From: an uncultured Bacillota bacterium
GTDB lineage: Bacteria; Bacillota_I; Bacilli_A; RF39; UBA660
Direction of reading: 5' to 3'
Assembly: GCA_946541645.1 (NCBI GenBank)
Contig: CAMNJS010000004.1
Location: forward strand, 1 to 35,001
Length of the DNA: 35,001 nt
Shown here: positions 15,466 through 23,048 of the stretch, piece by piece
How the letters are laid out: each line of letters starts with the position of its first letter
Position numbering within the stretch: the stretch's first letter is position 1
The notes under the pieces: generated by a model
What the model was told of the DNA's origin: nothing
The model's input: the letters and a program-made list of their open reading frames with translations, nothing else
Database searches by the model: none
Program-made: the position numbers and the translations under genes

Positions 15466-16487
15466 GATTTTACCTTCACATAAATATCTTCTTTTTTAAC
15501 TACCAAGTCTCCTAAATATACTTTTACTACTCCAACTCTCATATTGTTTTTATACTTTCTAGCCTTATTAAGTTCAAATTTAAGTTTAAGTACATTTTCT
15601 TCATAAGCACTAAGCGGATAAGTAATTTTATTTCTAATGTACAGTTTATCATTATAATAATTTTCACCAATTATATGCAATTTTCCTTTATTAAGAAGTA
15701 AATAATTCTTATAAGTTTTAAAAGCCTCCTCGAACAAATCAGTATGATCTTTAAAATCATTACCATCATTTATTGTCACAGCCACTAAATTAAGATTATC
15801 CTTAGAAGCGGCCGTAACTAAAGTTCTTTTAGCTTTCTTTGTATATCCTGTTTTCCCACCTATGGTATATCTATATGAATATAAAAGTTTATTCTTATTT
15901 TTCCATTTATAAACATTTTTATTAGTTTTTAAAGTATAGGTTTTAACACTTACAATTTTTCTAAATTTTTTATTTTTCATCGCATAACTCATAAGTAATG
16001 CCATATCATAAGGCGATGATAAATTGCCATCATCTTCTTCATCAAGACCAGTAGGATTATTGAAAATAGTATTTTTCATACCTAACTTCTTAGCCTTCAT
16101 ATTCATGATATTAGCAAACCCTTTGACACTTCCTCCAGCATTTTTAGCTAAAACTATAGCCGCATCATTTCCACTTCGCATCATAAGACCATAAAGCAAA
16201 TCCTTAACTTTTAGCTTTTCACCAATTTGAACGTATATTCCAGAACCATACGCTTTTAATACTTCGTCTCCTACAATAATATCATCTTCTAAATCCATAT
16301 TTTCAATAACACATATCGCCGTCATAATCTTAGATATTGATGCGACACTTTGAACATAATTTATATCTTTACCATATAATACTCGGCCACTATCCATATC
16401 CATTAAAATTGCCGCTTTAGCCGATGTGCCAAAGGCCTTAACATTAAATGGAATAAATAATACCAAACATAATAAAAATTTTTTCAT
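15462..16487 (-). CDS. D-alanyl-D-alanine carboxypeptidase (DacB/DacF type)
   Basis: A penicillin-binding protein (peptidase family S11) that trims the terminal D-Ala from peptidoglycan stem peptides. The 341-aa protein has a signal peptide (residues about 1-18) and the three active-site motifs in order: SISK (Ser about 50, Lys 53), SGN (about 105) and KTG (about 212). A C-terminal beta-rich domain follows. Position upstream of spmA-spmB matches sporulation-specific DacB, which lowers cross-linking in spore cortex, so a cortex role is inferred. DacF or vegetative DacA cannot be excluded from sequence alone. The start is ATG with AGGTGA upstream; the track start is a GTG inside that site. Confidence 0.92.
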   Translation of the reverse strand: MKKFLLCLVLFIPFNVKAFGTSAKAAILMDMDSGRVLYGKDINYVQSVASISKIMTAICVIENMDLEDDIIVGDEVLKAYGSGIYVQIGEKLKVKDLLYGLMMRSGNDAAIVLAKNAGGSVKGFANIMNMKAKKLGMKNTIFNNPTGLDEEDDGNLSSPYDMALLMSYAMKNKKFRKIVSVKTYTLKTNKNVYKWKNKNKLLYSYRYTIGGKTGYTKKAKRTLVTAASKDNLNLVAVTINDGNDFKDHTDLFEEAFKTYKNYLLLNKGKLHIIGENYYNDKLYIRNKITYPLSAYEENVLKLKFELNKARKYKNNMRVGVVKVYLGDLVVKKEDIYVKVKS

Positions 16488-16512
16488 TACTTTCACCTAA
16501 ATAATTTTATAC

Positions 16513-16534
16513 AAAAAAAGGACATATTATGTCC
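16513..16534 (-). terminator. Intrinsic terminator of the lipoprotein gene
   Basis: Minus strand GGACAT-AAT-ATGTCC followed by T7, 7 nt after the lipoprotein stop. It separates that gene from the dac operon, whose promoter must lie within the next about 50 nt. A weak GTATAAAAT is present there, with no clear -35. Confidence 0.82.
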
Positions 16535-16540
16535 ACATAT

Positions 16541-17200
16541 TTATTCATTCATATCATTTGTAGCATTCTGGTTATTGTCAGTAGTAGCGTCAGATGTGTT
16601 TTGATTATCATTAGTACTTTGATTATCATTAGTATTTTGTGTTGTATCAGTAGAATCTATAGCCGAACTATTAACATCAGTCACGCCATAAAGGCCATTA
16701 AGTTTACTTTCATCATCAGAAGATATAGGATTAATAGTCCACTGCTCATCAAGTTTAGTTAAATAAAAAGTAAGTGTATAAGTTTCAGTATCTGTAACCT
16801 TTTTAATCTCACCAAGCCTATATGATGCGAAAGTATTTTCATCATTAAACTCTGAAGCATTCTCAAGTCTATAATTATTTGCGTTATTAACTGCATCAGT
16901 ATAATTACGAACAGTAATTTCAGCCGTTACCGTAGCCGAATCACCATCAATTGTTTCATCTTTAATTTTATAAGTCATATCTTGATAGTGCTTCTTCATA
17001 AATTCACGATAATCATTACGTTCATCATCAGTTAAGTCTGCATCAAAAAGTAAAACATCATCTAAATCAGCCATTACATCACTGTCATTTGTTTGATACT
17101 TATTCAAAAAAGCTTCGACCTTTTTAGTTGGTGTATTATTCATGTTGCCACAACCAGTCAATATAACTAAAGAAATTATTAAACAAATAAATTTTTTCAT
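16541..17200 (-). CDS. Lipoprotein with an Asn/Asp/Thr-rich tail
   Basis: A 219-aa extracytoplasmic lipoprotein: the signal ends in ILTGCGNM, with the lipidated Cys near residue 17. The middle (about 25-165) alternates helix and beta-strand patterns (EAFLNKYQ, TYTLTFYLTKLDEQWTINPI) resembling small NTF2-like or DUF4878-type folds; this is only a shape impression. The last about 45 residues are a low-complexity tail of Asn, Asp, Thr and Ser with repeated NDNQ units, probably a flexible spacer. GGAGGG precedes the ATG, and a terminator follows the stop. Function unknown. Confidence 0.82.
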   Translation of the reverse strand: MKKFICLIISLVILTGCGNMNNTPTKKVEAFLNKYQTNDSDVMADLDDVLLFDADLTDDERNDYREFMKKHYQDMTYKIKDETIDGDSATVTAEITVRNYTDAVNNANNYRLENASEFNDENTFASYRLGEIKKVTDTETYTLTFYLTKLDEQWTINPISSDDESKLNGLYGVTDVNSSAIDSTDTTQNTNDNQSTNDNQNTSDATTDNNQNATNDMNE

Positions 17201-17231
17201 AAAATCCCTCCTTAATAAATATTTTGAGACA

Positions 17232-17261
17232 TTTATAAAAAAATATACTTTGTTATTACAA
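17232..17261 (-). promoter_or_regulatory. Possible promoter of the lipoprotein gene
   Basis: Minus strand TTGTAA, 18 nt and TATAAA, 31 nt before the start codon. Reasonable but imperfect match. Confidence 0.4.
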
Positions 17262-17277
17262 TTTTTAAAAATTTAAA

Positions 17278-17745
17278 TTACTTTTGTTTGCCTTTCTTTT
17301 TTAAATATATAGATTCATAAAAATCATCTAACGGTTCATCACACAAAAAAGACATATAATCCATATTACGAGTTATTAACTGAACCTGCTCCAAATACTC
17401 AAAATTAAGATATTTACTTTTAATACAATATTCCTCAACTATTCGTGAAAAACTATTAGTAATTAAATCCAAATATTCGCCACTTCCAAGTCCTTCATTT
17501 AAAATTTCTGAAGGAATATCATATGTACAAATATATCTTCCTTTTTCCAAATTCACATAAAATAAACTCCCAAATTTTGGAAAAAAATGCATATACCTTT
17601 CATTTTGAACATAATTATGTGTATTAAGATTAACCTCTCCTGGATCTTTTTGATATAAACTCCCAGGTGCACCTATATTCTTAAAATCCACACCATTAAA
17701 TATCTTATCAATTTCTTCTTTATCACATACTCTAAAAACTTGCAT
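17278..17745 (-). CDS. Conserved-looking cytosolic protein, function unknown
   Basis: A 155-aa soluble protein with no signal or TM segment and a Lys-rich end (KKKGKQK). I do not recognise the family with confidence. The start MQVFRVCDKEEIDKIF followed by YMHFFP and GRYICTYDIP has the flavour of small ADP-ribosyltransferase-like folds, but I see no diagnostic catalytic set, so this is only a lead. GGTGA stands before the ATG, and an extended -10 (TGA-TATAAT, 17774-17782) lies 28 nt upstream, which supports a real gene. Confidence 0.75.
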   Translation of the reverse strand: MQVFRVCDKEEIDKIFNGVDFKNIGAPGSLYQKDPGEVNLNTHNYVQNERYMHFFPKFGSLFYVNLEKGRYICTYDIPSEILNEGLGSGEYLDLITNSFSRIVEEYCIKSKYLNFEYLEQVQLITRNMDYMSFLCDEPLDDFYESIYLKKKGKQK

Positions 17746-17773
17746 AAAATCACCAGCTCACCATTACAACACC

Positions 17774-17782
17774 ATTATATCA
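17774..17782 (-). promoter_or_regulatory. Extended -10 of the 155-aa gene
   Basis: Minus strand TGA-TATAAT, 28 nt before the ATG at 17745. Between this and the tmRNA end (about 170 nt) I see only a small ATAAACT/AGTTTAT hairpin at 17834-17851 and the tmRNA terminator. Confidence 0.5.
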
Positions 17783-17910
17783 AATATATTAGTTTAAAGA
17801 AAAACAAAATTTAATAAATATATCTTATGGCCTATAAACTTTACAGTTTATTTAAGCAAGATTATCATTTTAATCATCTAACGCAATTCAAAAACAAATA
17901 CAACTATTTA

Positions 17911-17941
17911 AAACTCGAACCTTAGTTAAAAAGTTCGAGTT
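17911..17941 (-). terminator. Terminator of the tmRNA gene
   Basis: Minus strand AACTCGAAC and GTTCGAGTT form a perfect 9-bp stem with a 12-nt loop, followed by TTAAAT, 11 nt after the tmRNA CCA end. The T-run is short. Confidence 0.65.
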
Positions 17942-17952
17942 AAATTCACATA

Positions 17953-18301
17953 TGGTGGACCCGAGGAGAATTGAACTCCTGTCCAAAAATACTTCAAAGA
18001 AAATCTCTACAAGCTTAGTTAGTTATAAAATTTCCTAATAAAAATTAGTAACTAACAACCATTTTATTAGTAAGCCTATAAAATTCATCACTATTCCTAG
18101 GCAAAATAATGATATATCTCACTAAAGCGAACCTCTAAAATTTCTCGTGAGCTAAGAAATTAAAGAAGTGTACCAAGCCATCTTAGGCAAAAGTAGGTAC
18201 TAAATTATTTCTGTTTCCAGTTATATTTAAGGTTAGACATAACGTGTCTCTCCGGCTTGCAATTTAAATTTCCATATTCCTGTCGAAACCAAAACGGGCC
18301 C
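17953..18301 (-). ncRNA. ssrA: Transfer-messenger RNA (tmRNA)
   Basis: This 349-nt RNA rescues stalled ribosomes by acting as alanyl-tRNA and then as mRNA for a degradation tag. The 5' end GGGCCCG pairs with CGGGTCC before the encoded ACCA; the third pair is G-U, the identity element for alanyl-tRNA synthetase. The 5' tRNA-like segment has the family sequence GTTTTGGTTTCGACAGG, and the T-arm is AGGAG-TTCAATT-CTCCT. TTAAATATAACTGG before the tag closely matches the Bacillus subtilis segment. The tag frame is short and ends in TAA (see the separate entry). The gene directly follows smpB, its protein partner, and rnr, whose product degrades the rescued mRNA. Confidence 0.97.
18183..18218 (-). 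other. tmRNA tag reading frame (GNRNNLVPTFA-stop)
   Basis: After TATAACT, at the position of the B. subtilis resume codon, the frame reads 11 codons, GNRNNLVPTFA, then TAA. With the alanine from the tRNA part, the tag is AGNRNNLVPTFA, 12 residues. The resume codon is GGA (B. subtilis has GGC here). Most Bacillota tags end in ALAA or LAA; this one ends in TFA. Confidence 0.85.
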
Positions 18302-18315
18302 AGTTAAACAATTAT

Positions 18316-18344
18316 ATTCTAACATATAACTGTTTATTTTACAA
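18316..18344 (-). promoter_or_regulatory. Promoter of ssrA
   Basis: Minus strand TTGTAA, exactly 17 nt and TAGAAT preceded by TGT. It lies between the smpB stop and the mature 5' end. The -10 ends 14 nt before the mature end, so a short 5' leader would be removed by RNase P. Confidence 0.7.
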
Positions 18345-18345
18345 A

Positions 18346-18780
18346 TTACTTTTTTAATCTACTTCTAATATCTCTTTCAATATCACGTTTTTTAATATCT
18401 TCCCTTTTATCATAATCCTTCTTACCTTTACATATACCTATTAATACTTTAGCATATCCTTTACTTAAATATATTTTTAAAGGTATTAACGTATAACCTT
18501 CTAATCTTATCTTATCTCGAAGCTTATAAATTTCCCGCTTATGAAGAAGTAATTTTCTTGTTCGAGTTTCTTCATGATTAAAAATATTACCATTTTCATA
18601 ACCACTAATATGCATATTAATAAGAAAAGCTTCATCCTTTTTTATAGTTGCATAGCTATCCTTTATATTAGCCCTACCATCTCTTATAGATTTTATCTCT
18701 GTTCCCGTTAAAACAATACCAGCTTCAATAGTTTCAAAAATCTGATAATTATGCTTCGCCTTTCGGTTGTTTATTTCCAT
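18346..18780 (-). CDS. smpB: SsrA-binding protein SmpB
   Basis: A 144-aa protein that binds tmRNA and takes the place of the codon-anticodon helix in the stalled ribosome. Family blocks are intact: [20 protein letters not shown] at the start, [29 protein letters not shown] and the basic C-terminal tail ([20 protein letters not shown]) that enters the mRNA channel. The start is ATG with AAAGGTGAT upstream; it overlaps the end of rnr by 32 nt. The order rnr-smpB-ssrA is common in Bacillota and links three parts of the same pathway. Confidence 0.97.
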   Translation of the reverse strand: MEINNRKAKHNYQIFETIEAGIVLTGTEIKSIRDGRANIKDSYATIKKDEAFLINMHISGYENGNIFNHEETRTRKLLLHKREIYKLRDKIRLEGYTLIPLKIYLSKGYAKVLIGICKGKKDYDKREDIKKRDIERDIRSRLKK

Positions 18781-20875
18781 TCTTATCACCTTTATTTAAC
18801 CTAAAATTAATAAGCCCTTTTTCTTTTATCACACTATCAACAACTATTTCCAAAGTCATTCCAAGCATATACCTTTTTTTACTCTTTTTTCCAATTAAAC
18901 TATAAGTACTTTCATCATAGAAATAGTAATCATCATCTATCTCATCTATCTTAATAAGACCCTCAACTAAATTAGATAACTCTACATACATCCCATAATT
19001 AGTAACCGTACTTATCATTCCCTTATAAACTTCACCAACGTGCTGCTCCATATATTCAGCCATCTTCATATCATCAACATCACGTTCACAATCCACGCTA
19101 GCTCTTTCTCTATCAGATGATTGTTTTGCAATAACAGGAAGTTCTCCCGTAAAATAATTAACAGTCTCATTATCTATTTTATGTTCAAACAAATATGTTC
19201 TAAGAAGTCTATGCACTGTCAAATCAGGAAAACGCCTTATTGGTGATGTAAAATGCGTATAAAACTTTGAAGCTAACCCAAAGTGACCAATATTAATATT
19301 ATCATAAACAGCTTTCATCATACTTCGTAAAAGCATACTAGATAAAATCGGATATTCTTTTTTATCCTTAAGCTGATTTAAAATACTTTGAATTGTTTTA
19401 GGTGTAATATTTTTTAAATTAGCATTCACCTTATAACCTAAAACATTTAAAAAACCTAAAAATTTTCTTAATTTATCCTCGTCAGGAGCTCCATGAACAC
19501 GATAAATAAACGGAAGCTCCATATAAGTTATTGTTTCAGCCACCGCTTCATTTGCCGCTATCATAAAGTCTTCAATCAAGTTTTCTCCAATTCCGCGCTC
19601 CCTTTTTTGAATATCTATAGCTCGTCCATTTTCATCCGTTATAATTTTAGGTTCATCAACATCAAAATCAATATACCCTTTCGAAATTTTAGCTTTTCTT
19701 ATGATTTGTGAAAGCTCCTTCATCAAATTTAATGTATCTGCAAACTCCTCATAACCATCAGGTACAATATTTTCTTCTAAAATTTTGTTTACATTTTTAT
19801 AAGTCATCTGTTTCCTTGACTTAATATAACTTTCAAAAATATCACTACTTACTGTGTTTCCATTTTTATCTATTTCCATATAACAAGAAATAGTAAGCCT
19901 TATAACATCAGGATTTAATGAACATATCCCATTTGAAAGTTGATGTGGAAGCATTGGAATTACCGTATTTGCAAGGTAATTACTAGTCCCCCTCGCAAAC
20001 GCTTCTTTATATAATGCTGAATCAGGTTTTACATAATGACTAACATCAGCAATATGAACACCAAGCATATAATTTCCATTTTCCATTTTTTTAACACTAA
20101 TAGCGTCATCGATATCTTTAGTATCATCACCATCAATTGTAAAAATCATTTCTCCAGTTAAATCTCTGCGACCTTCAAGTTCCGTATCAGAAACTACACT
20201 AGGAACAGTTTTAAGTTCTTCTAAAACCTCATCTGGGAAAATATCATTAATCTGATATTTAGCTGCCACAGATAAAATATCAACTCCAGGATCATCTTTA
20301 TGACCTAATACCCTAACAATTTCGCCCTCGTAATAATTACTCTTTGCGATATTATTTTCAATCTTAACTACGACTTTATGACCTGGCACAGCTCCATTTA
20401 ACTTTTCTAAAGGAATTTCTACAACAATCTTTAATTTATCATCATCTAAATTTATAAAGTTTTTATTATCTTTTACATATAATTCCCCAACCAAAATATT
20501 ACTTAAATTTCGCTTATTAATAGAAGAAATGACGGCTTCATGTTTTCCCTCATCAATTATTTTAATAATAACCTCATCACCATCAATAGCTCCATTGACA
20601 TTTTCTTTAGAAACATAATAATCATTTTTAGCCCCATCAACAATTACAAAGCCAAAACTTTTTTTATTACCCGCAAATATTCCAATTTTTTTCATTTTAT
20701 CATTAAATTTTTCAAATTTGCCTTTATTTGTAAGCCTAATTTTTAATTCTTTTTCTAATTTTGTTAACGTCTCTGCAAGAAGTGGAAGCTCATCATCATT
20801 TAAAATAGAAGCTATCTCTTCATATGACAAAGCCTTATTGTGTTTAACTATATAATCTAATACTTTTTCTTCCAT
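18749..20875 (-). CDS. rnr: Ribonuclease R
   Basis: A 708-aa processive 3'-5' exoribonuclease that degrades structured RNA and, with SmpB/tmRNA, defective messages. Domain order is an N-terminal winged-helix region (about 1-60), cold-shock-type RNA-binding domains (about 65-200), the RNB catalytic domain with the metal-binding Asp cluster [16 protein letters not shown] (about 246-262), a C-terminal S1 domain (about 615-700, [20 protein letters not shown]) and a short Lys/Gly-rich tail. The track start is three codons early at a GTG; ATG with GAGGTG is preferred. The 3' end overlaps smpB, so both are co-translated. Confidence 0.96.
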   Translation of the reverse strand: MEEKVLDYIVKHNKALSYEEIASILNDDELPLLAETLTKLEKELKIRLTNKGKFEKFNDKMKKIGIFAGNKKSFGFVIVDGAKNDYYVSKENVNGAIDGDEVIIKIIDEGKHEAVISSINKRNLSNILVGELYVKDNKNFINLDDDKLKIVVEIPLEKLNGAVPGHKVVVKIENNIAKSNYYEGEIVRVLGHKDDPGVDILSVAAKYQINDIFPDEVLEELKTVPSVVSDTELEGRRDLTGEMIFTIDGDDTKDIDDAISVKKMENGNYMLGVHIADVSHYVKPDSALYKEAFARGTSNYLANTVIPMLPHQLSNGICSLNPDVIRLTISCYMEIDKNGNTVSSDIFESYIKSRKQMTYKNVNKILEENIVPDGYEEFADTLNLMKELSQIIRKAKISKGYIDFDVDEPKIITDENGRAIDIQKRERGIGENLIEDFMIAANEAVAETITYMELPFIYRVHGAPDEDKLRKFLGFLNVLGYKVNANLKNITPKTIQSILNQLKDKKEYPILSSMLLRSMMKAVYDNINIGHFGLASKFYTHFTSPIRRFPDLTVHRLLRTYLFEHKIDNETVNYFTGELPVIAKQSSDRERASVDCERDVDDMKMAEYMEQHVGEVYKGMISTVTNYGMYVELSNLVEGLIKIDEIDDDYYFYDESTYSLIGKKSKKRYMLGMTLEIVVDSVIKEKGLINFRLNKGDKNGNKQPKGEA

Positions 20876-20954
20876 CTTAAACACCTCTATACTAATTATA
20901 AAATAAAATAATAAAAAAATACAGTACTTATTCTTTTCGCTTTACACTAGCACA

Positions 20955-20976
20955 CAAAAAGAAGCCTTAAGACTTC
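20955..20976 (-). terminator. Intrinsic terminator of the rmuC operon
   Basis: Minus strand GAAGTC-TTAA-GGCTTC followed by T5. The stop codon of the 181-aa gene (20967-20969) forms part of the loop. Confidence 0.78.
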
Positions 20977-21512
20977 CTAAAAAAATGAAGTATACTTACG
21001 AATATTGCTCCAAAAAGCGCAACAATAATATCCCACATTGTATCAGATACGCCTGTTAAAGCTACCCTTTGAGCATCGCCTCCTACTAAAGCATTACAAG
21101 TAAATTCAAATACTTCCCAAAGGCACGCACATAACGAAGTAAAAGATAATATAAAAATTATATTAAAAAACATATTTTTTGATTTAACTTTATCTAATAT
21201 AAGTATTGCAACCCCGCTGGATAAAACCCCAGAAAATGTATGAGTTATTTTATCAAATATCGCCCACTCATTATATAAATTACATATTACGCCTAAAAAG
21301 TGGGCTAAAAATATAAATATAATCCAAATAAAAATTAATCCATCATTAATATTAAGTTTAAATACTTTATTTAAAATATAAGGAAGTAGTATTGTCAAAA
21401 CAATACTACTATCTTTCAAAAATATCACTGGGCCTTCACCAATATTAGAAAAAATAATAAAAAACGCTAAAACCAAAGTTATAATTATAAATAAATTATT
21501 AATTTTCCTCAT
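20967..21512 (-). CDS. Membrane protein, probably YjdF/DUF2238-like
   Basis: A 181-aa polytopic protein with about five TM helices. The blocks WAIFDKITHTFSGVLSSG and WEVFEFTCN followed by DTMWDIIVALFGA recall the YjdF/DUF2238 membrane family, in which His, Glu and Asp residues lie near the membrane; the biochemical role of that family is not established. The ATG at 21512 has GGAGAG 8 nt upstream and overlaps the end of rmuC by 14 nt, so it is translated from the rmuC message. A terminator containing its stop codon follows. Confidence 0.75.
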   Translation of the reverse strand: MRKINNLFIIITLVLAFFIIFSNIGEGPVIFLKDSSIVLTILLPYILNKVFKLNINDGLIFIWIIFIFLAHFLGVICNLYNEWAIFDKITHTFSGVLSSGVAILILDKVKSKNMFFNIIFILSFTSLCACLWEVFEFTCNALVGGDAQRVALTGVSDTMWDIIVALFGAIFVSILHFFRKS

Positions 21513-22563
21513 GTTCAATACTCTCCATCTCTACCCCATTAATAATATCAAATCTTTTAGTTATCTTATCAGTTGTTGTATGAATATCCTTAACATCTTT
21601 ACTTACCGTTTCAATACTTCTGTAAAGTTTATCCCATCTATCTTTATAACGCTTAAATTCTATATCCAAAAGTCTTAATTCCTGATGAATAACTTTTGTG
21701 TATTTATCTCTTTCAAGATTTTTAATAATAATCTGTATAGTAGTAAGTGTGCTTATTAAAGTAGTTGGACCACATATCCACACTCTTTTTTGATATGCAT
21801 AATCAATAATATCTTGATGATACGCATTAACTTCAGCAAATATTGCTTCAGCAGGTAAAAATAATATTGCCTGATCCGTAGTTTCCCCAGGAATAATATA
21901 CTTAGTTGCAATAGCATCTATATGTCTTTTCATATCCGTTTTAAATTTTCTTTCAGCAAGACCCCTATTCATATTATTCTTATCAACCATAAGTTCATAA
22001 TTTTCTAGTGGGAACTTTGAATCAATCGCAATCATACCCATAGGGTCAGGTGCAAAAATAACACTATCAGCAATTGTTCCATTACTAAGAGTATATTGCA
22101 GCCTATATGTATTATTCTTCCCTTCGCCGAAAACATTATACAAAATATGCTTTAAATTTACTTCACCAAAAATACCTCTTGTTTTCTTATCCGTAAGTAT
22201 CCCTTGTAAAGAAACAATATCTGAAGATAAATGATCAATTTTCTTTTGAGCTTCATCAATTTTAGAAAGTCTTTCTAAAACAGAAGTAAAGGTTTTATTT
22301 GTTTTTTCAAAATTTTGATCTAACCTCTCGTTTACCTTGTCATTAATCAAATTAAGTCTATGATCAATTCTATCATTTAATCCTGTAAAATCATCATTTA
22401 AACTTTTATTTATTTCGCTCTTAAATTCGCCAAGCTCCTTTATCATTTCAGTTTCTAGTTTACCAAGCCTTTCAGTAATATTAGACTCATTGACATTTTT
22501 AGAAAGTGCAATAACGCTTACTATTAAAACTACAACTAAAAGACCTATTATAATATATTCCAT
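21499..22563 (-). CDS. rmuC: DNA recombination protein RmuC
   Basis: A 354-aa protein of the RmuC family, a putative membrane-tethered nuclease linked to limiting inversions at short inverted repeats. It has an N-terminal TM helix (YIIIGLLVVVLIVSVIAL), a long coiled coil (about 30-125) and a C-terminal nuclease-like domain with LTDKKTRGIFGEVNLKHIL, IDSKFPLENYE and AILFLPAEAIFAEV. It has its own promoter (TTGAAT-17-TATAAT) 16 nt before the start, and AGGTGAT as ribosome binding site. Family assignment is secure; the exact activity in this organism is inferred. Confidence 0.93.
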   Translation of the reverse strand: MEYIIIGLLVVVLIVSVIALSKNVNESNITERLGKLETEMIKELGEFKSEINKSLNDDFTGLNDRIDHRLNLINDKVNERLDQNFEKTNKTFTSVLERLSKIDEAQKKIDHLSSDIVSLQGILTDKKTRGIFGEVNLKHILYNVFGEGKNNTYRLQYTLSNGTIADSVIFAPDPMGMIAIDSKFPLENYELMVDKNNMNRGLAERKFKTDMKRHIDAIATKYIIPGETTDQAILFLPAEAIFAEVNAYHQDIIDYAYQKRVWICGPTTLISTLTTIQIIIKNLERDKYTKVIHQELRLLDIEFKRYKDRWDKLYRSIETVSKDVKDIHTTTDKITKRFDIINGVEMESIEHEEN

Positions 22564-22579
22564 TTTATCACCTATAATA

Positions 22580-22608
22580 ATTATAAATTATTTTAAATAC
22601 TGATTCAA
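22580..22608 (-). promoter_or_regulatory. Promoter of rmuC
   Basis: Minus strand TTGAAT, exactly 17 nt and TATAAT. The -10 ends 16 nt before the rmuC ATG. Confidence 0.68.
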
Positions 22609-22634
22609 GAAATTATTAATAAATTAGTGTAAAG

Positions 22635-22656
22635 AAAAAAGCTATTTTAAAGCTTT
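22635..22656 (-). terminator. Intrinsic terminator of the rhodanese gene
   Basis: Minus strand AAAGCT-TTAAAAT-AGCTTT followed by further T residues, 23 nt after the stop codon. Confidence 0.7.
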
Positions 22657-22678
22657 AATTCGTACTTATATAATTTTT

Positions 22679-22963
22679 CTACATTCTCTTCAAAACATAT
22701 GATTCATATCCACCAATCACATTATATATAGTATATCCATATGCTCTTAAAATTTGGCTTACAGTTTTAGACGTAATTCCTTTTTGACAGTATAAATAAT
22801 ATTTATCATTTTTATTTAAATATTTACTATGATTATTAATTAAATCATCATAATCTATATTTATTGCCCCAGGAATATGATTATCATTATATTTTTCCTT
22901 AGTTCTAATATCAATAATATGTGCATTTTTAATATTTAATAAATCATTAATCGTAATTTCCAA
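22679..22963 (-). CDS. Rhodanese-like sulfur carrier
   Basis: A single-domain cytosolic rhodanese (94 aa from this start) that would carry persulfide sulfur on the Cys of YCQKGITS. Other family marks are HIIDIRTKEKYNDNHIPGAINI and the late GGYESY. The first part of the active-site loop (CQKGITS) is six residues long, as in sulfurtransferases rather than phosphatases. The track start is GTG at 22972, but that GTG lies in the ribosome binding site (AGAGGTG) and only 9 nt from the -10 box. TTG at 22963 has normal spacing from both, so a TTG start is preferred. It is monocistronic. Confidence 0.88.
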   Translation of the reverse strand: MEITINDLLNIKNAHIIDIRTKEKYNDNHIPGAINIDYDDLINNHSKYLNKNDKYYLYCQKGITSKTVSQILRAYGYTIYNVIGGYESYVLKRM

Positions 22964-22981
22964 ACAATTCACCTCTAAAAC

Positions 22982-22987
22982 ATTATA
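22982..22987 (-). promoter_or_regulatory. -10 box of the rhodanese gene
   Basis: Minus strand TATAAT in CATATAATG, 18 nt before the TTG start. No clear -35. Confidence 0.4.
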
Positions 22988-23021
22988 TGTTTAAAATATT
23001 TTTAAATATTTACAAAAAACT

Positions 23022-23048
23022 AAAAAGACAAGTTTTTTTACTTGTCTT
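23022..23048 (-). terminator. Intrinsic terminator of the coupling-protein gene
   Basis: Minus strand AGACAAGT-AAAAAA-ACTTGTCT followed by a T-run. The first stem bases overlap the stop codon of the coupling protein. Confidence 0.85.

Noticed and set aside
16590-16650. Repeated NDNQ-coding units in the lipoprotein tail as a possible repeat or CRISPR-like array
   Set aside because: The units are short, imperfect and in frame; they encode a low-complexity spacer, not a nucleotide-level array. No CRISPR array is seen anywhere in the window.
17834-17851. ATAAACT-TTAC-AGTTTAT hairpin between the 155-aa gene and tmRNA
   Set aside because: No T-run on either side and a short AT-only stem; too weak to call a terminator or regulatory element.
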